From Oasisia sp. SBJ-2009 (lineage: Eukaryota > Annelida > Polychaeta > Sabellida > Siboglinidae): a DNA stretch of 64,000 nucleotides. The notes beneath the pieces are model-generated. The model saw nothing but the letters and a program-made list of their open reading frames with translations. It was not told the DNA's origin and did no database searches. A program made the translations under genes and the position numbers. Each line of letters opens with the position of its first letter. Position 1 is the first letter of the stretch. The stretch covers positions 12,774,125 through 12,838,124 of the forward strand of contig OZ024856.1 in assembly GCA_964017155.1 (NCBI GenBank), read 5' to 3'. Shown here one piece after another: positions 26,601-38,600 of this stretch.

Positions 26601-29600
26601 ATAAATCTTGATACCCAACTATGTGTGACGAACTTCAAACAAATTCAAGGAATAAATCCAAATGATCAATCTGATCATCCACATGGTGTTTGCTTATCCA
26701 TTATAACAAATTGCGTTACAGTACCCTCTTTCTGATTTAGGCGATTTAAGTGTTATGTAAAGATAGTTATTTTTTCGCTGGAATATTTAAGGACGAACAA
26801 CTCATGTACAACTCACAAGAGGGTGACACTGTGGTGTTACGTTAAACTGCTGAAATGATATGGCAGATGAGAACAAGTGTAACATAAAAATGGTTTGTTG
26901 CTCTGTAGAAGGGGCTAAGCTTGCAGGAGACCAGGTACTAGTATACAGTACAACATTGTGTTTCCGTTCCAGGTTCCTGTTCGATGTCTCTGAGATTCCC
27001 TGTTTTGCGGAGCGCTGCTTCTGCCTCATCTTCCAATCAACGTTCAACGAGACTCTGTCTTCTGTCGAACATCGACTCAACAACATTCGAATGACGAGTC
27101 AGGTGATTGCGAGTCTTCAATTTGCTCTTAAAACGCTGATTATATCAATTATGACATGCCATTAGTGTTATCATAGATAATTACACCTCAAGGAACTATG
27201 TCGTGAATGATCATGTGACACAATAGTAACATCAGTGATCATGTGACACAATAGTAACATCAGTGATCATGTGACACAATAGTAACATTAGTGATCATGT
27301 GACACAATAGTAACATCAGTATGCTGATGAAGCCCCCAGGAAGCAGCCGAAAAGCACAGACCACTCACCAACACCGTTTCTTGAGAGGTAGTTATGTATG
27401 ATGACAATAACAAACAAGAAACTTGATCTATCCATTCATCGTGCCTCTATTGTAAGCACAGAATTAAACTTTTCCAGATGCTGATGAGCTCCCAAGATGT
27501 GCAACAGATCCTCAGCCTGGTGTTGACGTTTGGCAACTACATGAATGGAGGTGGGTGGCAGGTGTTGTTTCACTCACATTTACCAGGTGGCAGCACCTAC
27601 CCAGCCAGGTATCAGGCCATCAACCATCACCATGGCTGCTTTGTGTGGTTTATGTGTTGTGTGCACAGTCCATTGGTAATGTAGGAGTATTTTATATTAG
27701 GTTCAACAAGTAGAAATACCCACTTCTATCAGTCCATGATTGTCACACATTGACTGAATGTCAGGACATACATATCCCTGACATACATGCCAGGAAAAGA
27801 GTAGCTACAGTTACCCAGACTCCATGATGTGGCAGCACTTTTCAGCCCCTCAACTCTGCCTGGGGAATTAATGGGCTGCTGTTGTAATCGCCAGGGCGGC
27901 CTTACCCCAGATTAGGGTAGAGACGCTGATTGGTTCTCAGGACGAATTTGAAATAACAAATCAAATAACAATACTATTTTACCAGATAATGCTGGATTAT
28001 AAAAACTATTCAAAATTAAACTTATACTAACACAAAAATAAATAAAAACTTGCAGTTGTTTATAAAATAGGAATTACGACAGGATTAACCAGTATGCATG
28101 AGGTGGCAGAATTATTTAGCCCCACAAGGATAATATTAAAAAGCCAGCAAAGCACCAGACTATCTTATCTGCATAGTTACGCAGCCGACCGACAGTCGGT
28201 TAAATGAGACTAGGATTAGAGAGGTAGAAAGAACACTATTTTTCTTTCTTTTAATGTCTCATATGAAACGTGTGTTTCTTTCTCCACCCTTTGGCCTGGC
28301 GCTATGTTGGTTTACAAGGAATCATCTGTTTAAACAAATAAAACGGCAAGTTCGAACTGGAGTCCAAATTAATTCAGGGGATTTCAAAATGGGAGTAAAA
28401 TTTGGGTTCAAATTGGAGTTCAAAAATGGTTTCAAACAGGGGCTTCGGGTGAGCATTCAGACTAAGATTTGAAATTGGGTTTATATAATGTTTATTTGTT
28501 TCAAATTGGGATTCTAATTGGGGATATAACTTGCATTCAAACCTGGTTTGGCTCGTGATTGGTTCAAGTGCATATTCAGTCTAAAGAGTTCAGATTTGGG
28601 TTCAAAAGATGGCTGAAAGGTATGTCAAAGTGGGGTCCAAAATCTAGTCAGCAGGTAAGCACCCATGTCAATCAGCCATGAGTGCAGCTGATTCATATTT
28701 CCTCCAGGTAACTTGACCAGAATAAATTCCAAGCCTTAGGCTGTTCCCTTTGAATTCCCAACACCAGTGACAGTTGATTGACACCTGTCAGTGTGATTTG
28801 ACGTGTCATTGTGACGTGTCATACTATACCAGTCATGCAGTCCACAAACATAATTGACCACCACTGTCGGGTAATAAAAATTGGGAATAATTTACCAACT
28901 CAACTCTCATGGTACGGTCAGGACATCTTTATTGAAATTCAGTCTAATACATTATATAGTGCAAAATTTGATTGACATTATTTTGGTCAGAGAAACAACG
29001 TAAACTCAGTGTTGTTATTTGAATATTTGTTCTTTGTCTGCTTTATATTACAATTACGCACAATAATCCACCCATTTTACAGTTACAATGATGTTGGTTT
29101 GCCTCTGTTGTTCTCATAATAGCTCATTATTAGTGTTTACGACACCTTAATGTAATAGCCACAATTTAAAATGTTCATATACAACCTGTAAACATTGTTA
29201 AATATGTGTTTTTCACGTAATTGCAACACAACTTTGTGCAAAACCATGGAAAGCATCACCAACTGACCAGTGGAAAGTTTAATTGTTTTTTAAACAAAGA
29301 TTTTGATATTTTATGGGTATGTATGTAGTAGATGGACCCCAGAGGATGTGATGTCCAAGATGTAGACCATTCAGGAAGAAAAGCACAACACAGACAAGTA
29401 TAACATATACAGGTGTATGTAAACAATTTGGGACAATCCTTGGGGTGACATTAATTGCGAGGGGCTGTATTGCAGAGGTGGTCTTCGTTGTGAGGTGGCT
29501 GTATTACAGAGGTAGCTTTAATTGCAAGGTGGTTGCACTACCTAGGTGCCCTGAATTTCAAGGTGGCTGTATTACTCACGCAAACTTAATTGCGAGGTGG

Positions 29601-32600
29601 CTGTATTGCAGAGGTGCCCTGGATATCGAGGTGGCTGTATTACTGATGTGATCTTAATTGTGAGGTGGCTGTTTTGCAGATGTGACCTTAATTGTGAGGT
29701 GGCTGTATTACCGATGTGAACTTAATTTCAAGGTGGCTGTATTACCTAGGTGCTCTGAATTTCGAAGTGGCTGTATTACCGAGGTGACCTTAATTGCGAG
29801 GTGGCTGTATTACCGAGTTGACCTTAATTGTGAGGTGGCTGTATTACCGAGTTGACCTTAATTGTGAAGTGGATGTATTGCCAAGGTGACCTTAATTGTG
29901 AGGTGGCTGTATTACCAATGTGATCTTAATTGTGAGGTGGCTGTATTACTGAGGTGATCTTAATTGTGAGGTGGCTGTATTACCGATGTGGTTTTAATTG
30001 TGGGGTGGCTGTATTACTAAGGTGATCTTAATTGTGAGGTGGCTGTATAACCGATGTGATCTTAATTGTGACGTGGCTGTATTGTCAAGGTGACCTTAAT
30101 TTCGAGGTGGCTGTATTGCCAATGTGATCTTAATTGTGAGGTGGCTATATTGTCGAGGTGGCTGTATTGTGAGGTGGCTGTATTGTTGAGGTGATCTTAA
30201 TTGTGAGGTGGCTGTATTGTTGAGGTGATCTTAATTGTGAGGTGGCTGTATTGCCAAGGTGACCTTAATTGTGCGGTGGCTGTATTGCCAAGGTGACCTT
30301 AATTGTGAGGTGGCTGTATTACCGAGGTGACCGTAAAGCAATGTTTGAATGTACCTTAACACGTGAGCTCAGCTATAGTTGTAACCTGTGACTGTGTGTC
30401 CCAGGCACGGCCAGGGGGCAGGCGGATGGGTTTGACTTGGAGATCCTCGCCAAGCTGAAGGACGTCAAGAGTAAGGTGAGGGCCTCGCGTGGACATCAGG
30501 CGACTTACTGCTATAGGGCCTGTAATTCGGTCACGATAAATGGCGAGACTCCGCGCGACTGGAGCTGGGGACTAAGCGAGACAATTGGGGACTGGACACA
30601 AGAATAATATTCTAATGACGGATGACAGTTGTAGCTTCCAACTGATGAATACTAGGAAAATCAGGACATAAATATCTTGTGTTATACCTTTCGTATCTGA
30701 AATGTCCGATTTAATATTGAGTTTACCAAACTATCATAGACATATAGCGATTTATGTAGTGCGGATAATAAACACGATGTTAGGCCATATGTGTCTTTTA
30801 CGGGATTTGCAATTTACATTGCTGTATGTTGTGGTTTCGATAAGTACTTACATCTGACAAGTTGTCTAAATGCGCATACGTGGGTAATCATAACACATGT
30901 ATACGTTTGCCCCTAAAAGATTATAAAAATGGCACTCTTATTATTAGTCTAGATCGGCAAACACAAGTACTTGCCACTAATGCCATGGCAACCACCATAA
31001 TAATCGATTAAAATTCATAATTTCCGTGATCATTGTTACCGGCAAAGTGTTCCATTGCTTCTGCTTGTAATAATCCTTCGGACAATATAACTGAAATACG
31101 CTATTTGGGAACAGTTCGATTATTACAACCAAAACCAAAACAAAGTCCTACATGGAGAATGTAGACTTCCTGCCCCCAACTGCCCCCAGCCTCGTTTTCG
31201 TGCGCGAGACTTACACGCCCTATTTATAGATGAAAAGTCACATTGGATAATTACCGATTACAAAGGTATAATGATGGGATACATATTTTGAGTAGTTTTA
31301 ACATTAGTGGTGTTGTTTTAGGATACCGTGGCTTTTAGAAACATCAGATATATCCACGTATGTGGATTGTTGATTTTAACTGGCTGATGAACAGCACCTG
31401 GACATTTGTCTTCCACTCAGTGATACGTGATGTTTGAACGGAATAATTTATAGCAAACAAATACAAATAGATAAATTTTAATTCATTTAAATACATTTGG
31501 GTGGTTGAGTTGTTAAAATAGATTTAAATAAATATTAGTGGAAAGAGTAAGATTTATAGTGAAACAACAAAAGTTTAAATGTATTATATTTATTAAATAT
31601 GGTATTTTATATAATGCATGTATAACATGAAATTGTGAAACTTCATACCACAGACAGTATATCATTATTTGATGGTAAAATTATCAAACAAACATTTAAT
31701 ATAAATTTAAAAGAAACACCAGGCACATACGACTGGCATATACCATAGTTTCAATTGATTACAATTATAACTTTAATTAAAAAATTATATTATAGATTTG
31801 TCTTGTTTTTTATTATGATTAATGTTTACATACTGTTTTAATAATGACTTTATTTGTATTTTAATTTTGCTACTCTGTATTTTATATTTTTATGATGACG
31901 AACGCTGCAAAATTAATTTCCCGGTCCGGGACAATAAAGTGTTATTGTATTGTATGTATTGACAACTTTATTATGGGTTATTGATTACGTGAATGTTCAA
32001 ATCTTTTGTCTTGATACCTCTGAGTTTGGTTTGAATGTAAGTGCAAAAGAAGTTACATTATAATAATTTATTTTGCTTCTCGTAGGACAACTCGAGCAAC
32101 CTGCTACGCTACCTGGTGGCCCAGTACGTGAGACTCTACAGCGCTGACCCGTCCACTGACCGGTCAGTGCTGCCCCTACCCGAGCCTAGTGACATCACCA
32201 AGGCCTCACTCGTCAACTTTGAGGACATTGAGCAGGAACTGAAGAAGATTGCAGCCTCTCTTCAAAGTGAGTCTCATTCTGTCGGACTTTTAGTTAAGGA
32301 GTAATGGAATGTTTATTGAAACATGTAAGGAAATGAGACAATGTTTACGAATACGAATATACGAATACATTTATTTCAGGTAAAAACCCATATACAATTG
32401 GTACACACATTAACACATCTAAGTAGCCTATAAAAGTTAGACAAAGTAAAATTTTAGAAAAACAGATAAAATAATGAGCAATATACAGGATGTGATTGTA
32501 TAATAAATATGCAATTAATTCATGTAATTAAACATCGTTTGAAAAGTAAGTTATATAAACAACTTACTGACTTTAAAATATATGTAATAATAAATAAATA

Positions 32601-35600
32601 ATAATAAAGTTATATTACCAAATCAGTGCCCCATTATTCATAATTTTGATGAATTCTAGATGCCAGGTCATTTCCATGCATCAGTGATTATGGCCCTATA
32701 AACCACACGGTCGGTGGTTTTCTTAGCATTGAATTGTTTTATTCAGAAGTTATTTTAAAAGCCACTTGAAACTATTGATGTACTGAAATCATTTAAAATG
32801 AAGGACACAGAAATATCCGCTCTGTAACCTATGCACCATTGGTAGTATTTATCAACAGTTTTCTATTTTGTTTTGCTAGTAATAGACCTAAACATCACTC
32901 TGGGGACCACTTATTCTTGGACAATAATAAGTATGATAATATATTTAGTAAAAACATATTTGCTTTTAAATAATTTTGTGTTTCGTGGATTATGAAATAG
33001 ACGTGTGCATGTCACACAGATTCTAGTCGTGTTATGTAACCTGTATTGCGTTGTTTCAGTTTGCATAAAAAGAATGTCAAAAGTGATTCAGGAATCGGCT
33101 GAAGACTCAATTGAACCTTTCAAATCCCACATGATGTCATTTGTGGATCGTGGTGAGTGCACATTCTGATTGAAGCCTCTATATATATATGATGAGTATT
33201 AACATTATATAAACGTTTTTTATTTCACTAGTATAAAGTATATACATATATATTGACTAATTTTTATTTACGACTGTGTTTAGTTAGGCCATTGGTTATG
33301 AAACATGTGGAAGTCACTAAGGAATATGTCCTGGTGTCCTGGGAATGTGTCCTGGTGTCCTGTTACCATTCACCAGAAATGCTGCACAACTTTGTCAACT
33401 TATGCTAAAATAAGCTAAATGTTAAAGTTGTCGCATTTTGTCAAACAAGTGATATTTATTGTGGTGATGGCTACCAAGATATTGTAAATTTATTATTTTA
33501 TTTATCATAAAAAGGACAGCAGTAGGCAATCATTTCAATTAGTCAGCCAAGCACAGTGTTTGTAAACATGTTTTAAAATTAATAAACAAACATTATAACA
33601 ATTGTCACCAATACCAGGCACAGTCACTTTCTAAATAAGCTGCCTCTATGTCCACATGATGGCGCCACCAGTGTGTTATGGTGGATTCAACTTCCCAGTT
33701 GTTCCCTATTCCATGATATTGTAGCTGTACTACAACAATACAATCGCAGTAATATTGACAAGTGATTCAACCATTGTTAAATTTGTTGCTCTCTGCATTC
33801 CCATTCTCATCAGACTCAGTCTGCTTTGGTTCCATTCCTCAATTTCAGTTTTCTTCTCCTCTTCTTTTCTGCACTTAACAAGATTTACTAAGATTGCCAC
33901 CTAGAAATTCAACTCTAGATGGCAGGCGGACAAGGAAGCCATTTGGCTTATCGAGAGTCCAACCTATTTATCTAAATGTACCCCGCCTGTCTTAGGTATA
34001 TGTCGATTTTATTTTTAAACATTAACACTACTAGCACCTACACAATCAGCTGATAATCTGTTCCATTCGTTTACTGTTCTTTGTGAAAATGACAATTTTC
34101 CAATATGTAGTCTACACTGCTTCTTTGCTAATGTAACTCCATGTCCTCTAGTCCGTCTCTCTTCTTTAACCGAGAAAAACATATTTCTGTCAATATTTTC
34201 ACTTGCACTGCTTTCTCTACCAACTCTCTCTGTTCTCCATTCCTCTCACAATCCTTCCAAGTCCCCCTTCCCTCAGTTCTCCCATGGTAGTCTCGGTCTG
34301 CCTCATCTCCTTTTCCCCTCCACACTCCGTCGATCTGCCAACTGTTCCCCTCCCATTGTCTCCAGACGATCGGCCCAGGTCAGTTGACACCAGGGCTTTA
34401 TGTAGGATCAAATTATTGCCAGTCACACATGTTTTGGTGGACGCAAGGATGTTAACTGTTAAGCCAGTTTACAAACTTTCAAATGTATCTGGTGAGCTGA
34501 AATGGGCTAAAAACACACATTTCACACCACTTACATTCACTTTCAAGGCATACCTAACAATATCTATGGTTTTGGAAGACCTTTTTTTTTGCTCCTTCAT
34601 TTTATTTGTTTACCCATCCACAACCCGTCCTCCATATTTCAACCCGTCCATATTCGTTTTTACCCGTCCAAATGACGAGTGGACGGGTCTCTAGATAAAG
34701 CTATGGTTGACACCTCATCACATTTTCTTTCACACCAATGTGTCGAGGTTCTTATAGGAACATGTTTGAAAAGTATAGATTTATTTCACAAATTATTGTG
34801 TGGCCAACATTTGTACTCAAATAATTCTATTTGTTTTCTCTCAGCGACCGTTGAGATCAAAGAACAGGAGGTGAACTTGGACGACTCAAAGAAACGGTAG
34901 TTATATTCCTGCTCGCTTCAGTTGTCAGACTTGGTTTTTCATGTGTTGAACGTTTGCATTAACCCTTCAAACTTCACATCGTCATGAAATTTGTATTGAC
35001 CCTTTAAACTTCACAACATTATATGAAATTTGCATTAACCCTTTCAACTTCACAACATTATATGAAATTTGCATTAACCCTTTAAACTTCACAATGGTAT
35101 ATGAAATTTGCATTTACCCTTTTAAACTTCACAACGTTATATGAAATTTGCATTAACCCTTTAAACTTCACAACGTTATATGAAATTCATGCTATGCTCA
35201 TTTGCATCAAACAAAGTATGTCCTGAAACAATAATAGTCTAACATAAAACTATGCAACAAACACCCAAAGTTTACCACCAGTCGAGAGTGAGGGACTTCT
35301 AAATACTCATTCATTGGCCTTATGGAGTAGAGGCCACTTAGTCCGTCAACAGGCTAAGTGGCCCACTCCATAACTTGAGGAGTGGGCCACTACGCTTTAA
35401 AACGATATAGTACACTTTCATCCTACAGATGGCACCACTGTATGAGTAATTTCATTTCCTCTCCTCCATCAGGTGGTTGGGATGGGTTCAGGGGTTAAAG
35501 TAATCTTGACTTTATTGTTTTCCCAGTTGCCTGCATTACTGTCTCTGTGTTGCAGGTTTGAGCTGTGTTGCCTGTACTTCGCAGTCAAACTGAAACCGGG

Positions 35601-38600
35601 CGAGAAAGTCGTCTATCCAAAAGATTTCTTTGGTCTGTGGAAAAACTTCTGCGTTGACTTCAAAGACTACTGGAAAACAGAACAACAGAAAGTACTTAAA
35701 GAGAGGTAAAGAAGGCTGTGCTTGGAGTGTTCTAATAAATTGAGTTGTGAAATGTCTGTATTCTGCCTAGTTTGTGTTTCATCAGAAACCATAACCTTCT
35801 CCGGTATGTTTTCACCCCAGGTTATTTGTGACTGCAGGGTGAAAGAGGCACAAGAGAGGGTGAAACAAATGAAGGAAGACAAGAGGGCAAATGTGAGCAC
35901 AACCCTGACAAAGGGGAAGAAAGGACTGGTAGGTTGTGTCCTGGGTCACTTCTCTCTATCTCTTTCTACAGATCCCATCACTACATTCTCTGTCTGTCTG
36001 TCTGTGTCATCTGTCTCTCTCCCTTCATTCTTTGTTATTTCCTCTCTCTGTCTCTCTCTCTCCCTCTCTCACTCTCTTTCTCCTTCCCTTCCTCCTAAAC
36101 ACCCTACTTCCCATCCGCTCTCCCTCCTTATTTCTAGCTCCCTTCCATTCACTCCCTCACAGTCCCAACCTTCCTTCCCTCCCTCCTTGCCTCCCTCCTT
36201 GCCTCCCTCCTTGCCTCCCTCCTTCCCTCCCTCCTTCCCTCCCTCCTTGCCTCCCTCCTTGCCTCCCTCCTTGCCTCCCTCCTTCCCTCCCTCCTTCCCT
36301 CCCTCCTTCCCTCCCTCCTTGCCTCCCTCCTTCCCTCCCTCCTTGCCTCCCTCCTTCCCTCCCTCCTTCCCTCCCTCCTTGCCTCCCTCCTTGCCTCCCT
36401 CCTTGCCTCCCTCCTTCCCTCCCTCCTTCCCTCCCTCCTTCCCTCCCTCCTTCCCTCCCTCCTTCCCTCCCTCCTTGCCTCCCTCCTTCCCTCCCTCCTT
36501 CCCTCCCTCCTTGCCTCCCTCCTTCCCTCCCTCCTTCCCTCCCTCCTTCCCTCCCTCCTTGCCTCCCTCCTTGCCTCCCTCCTTCCCTCCCTCCTTCCCT
36601 CCCTCCTTGCCTCCCTCCTTCCCTCCCTCCTTCCCTCCCTCCTTCCCTCCCTCCTTCCCTCCCTCCTTGCCTCCCTCCTTCCCTCCCTCCTTCCCTCCCT
36701 CCTTGCCTCCCTCCTTGCCTCCCTCCTTCCCTCCCTCCTTCCCTCCCTCCTTCCCTCCCTTTTGCCCACCCTATCTCCTGCCTACCCTTTCTCTCCCTTT
36801 TCTTCCCTCTCTTTCTTCAACCTCACATCCTCTCGACCTTACTCCCTCCCACAATTTCTAGCTCCCATCTTGCTCACTCCCTCTGTCTCCCAACCTTAAT
36901 CACCATCCCACCCTTCCTCCCATATTTTCTCCCTCCCTCCCTACTTCCCTCCCTGCCTCACACCATCCCTCCATCCCTACCCCCCTCTCTCACTTCACTT
37001 CTCTCCTTCCTTCCTTCCTTCCCACCTCCCTCCCTTGGATGATGCAGTGTGAAATGGCAGTACACATTACCACTTGCCAGGTGCAGATACAACTGTGCAT
37101 TATGTAGCTCACAGACTGCACACAGCCGACCATTGAATAACAGGAATTCAACTGAAATGTCAACAAACATATATAACAAATCTGGCACATGACTGAAAAT
37201 GCAGTGCAGTAAAACTAGTAGAGTCGATAGAAAGTCAAACAGAACATTCCACCAGTGTGTGATGTCAGTGCGTGATCGGGTCTGTTGATATTTTAGTTGT
37301 CCGTATTGACTGTGCACCCGATACGACACATGAACCTGGCTCGCATGTTTTACCTTTGGCAATGAACTTTAACGGCAAGATCTGGATGTCTCCCAAATGA
37401 TACAGGCTACATGCATGGCATGCTGGAGTGTAGCCGCTCGCTCGAGTTGGCCATTGAATAAAGCGGCGACTGTCTCTAATCAAGTCCTCGTGTTTGGGTA
37501 TCGTTCACTTCACCTTTCCACTCGCTTGTTGACGCACTAAGTGGTCCACTCTACGAGGCCAATGAATTAGTATTTAGAAGTCCCTCGCTCTCGACTGCTG
37601 GTTTATTGTGAGACGATCAAACCGGTGGTAGTTGACCTACAAAATGATGTGCACTTAGCGTTTGTTGTGTTGTTGTCAATGAGATGTCATGTATTCCCTA
37701 CATGATCGGATGCACGCGAATCATGTGATTTATTCACTTGGTTTACAAACCAACGGTGTCAAGGTTTGTTTACGTTTTTATTCATGTTTTATTTGTCTTT
37801 GGAATTGTTTTATTTATTTTGTTTGCTATCAGCCTGTTTTGATGTTGAAGCCTTATAAAAATTCCTTTAATATTTGTGTCAGGAATGGAAGGTGGTATAT
37901 GTAGTGTACTGCATAATTATCACTGTAGTTTAATAAAAGCATAGTGTGTGACAAAGGAATTGAACCAATAGCGTGCCAAACATATTTCTGCATTAAAGCT
38001 ATTGTGTAGTTGAAGTAATAAGGTTATATTTTGCCTTTTAAACATCTGGTTAAATTTGAAATATATTTCATCACTTCAAAAATTACTCATATAAGATGCA
38101 TTGCTTTTGTCACACCGTGGACACAGTAAATCACTGATGCCTTTGTCATATTCCATAAAATAGAAATATAACAATCAAATTAGTCTTCAAAAGGGTGTCT
38201 AACAAGATTAAAATGTGATAAAATATATTGTCTTTAAAGGTAGTAAAACTTTGATTTAAGAAAAACCAGTGGAGCTATAATTAAGCTGACATGCAGTCAT
38301 GAATGTACATTTGCGCCTGTGGTTTGTGCCGTTAAACATCTTTAAAATGCCTGCAGTACTCAGATAAGTACTAGGTCTGTTAAACGTGACCAGTGCAGAT
38401 ATAGTAGCCACCCCACTGTACCTATCATCTCCAACAATAGTAACATAAAAATATGTTTTGCAAATAACAATTATTAACATGCTGGTACTGTTTGCATATT
38501 TGCAGAGTACTGTGTTTATTTTAAGACATTTATGATACACTACAATAAATAATTCACAAATAGCTTAGACAACCTACACTTGCGAGCCACTCTGAAGCAT

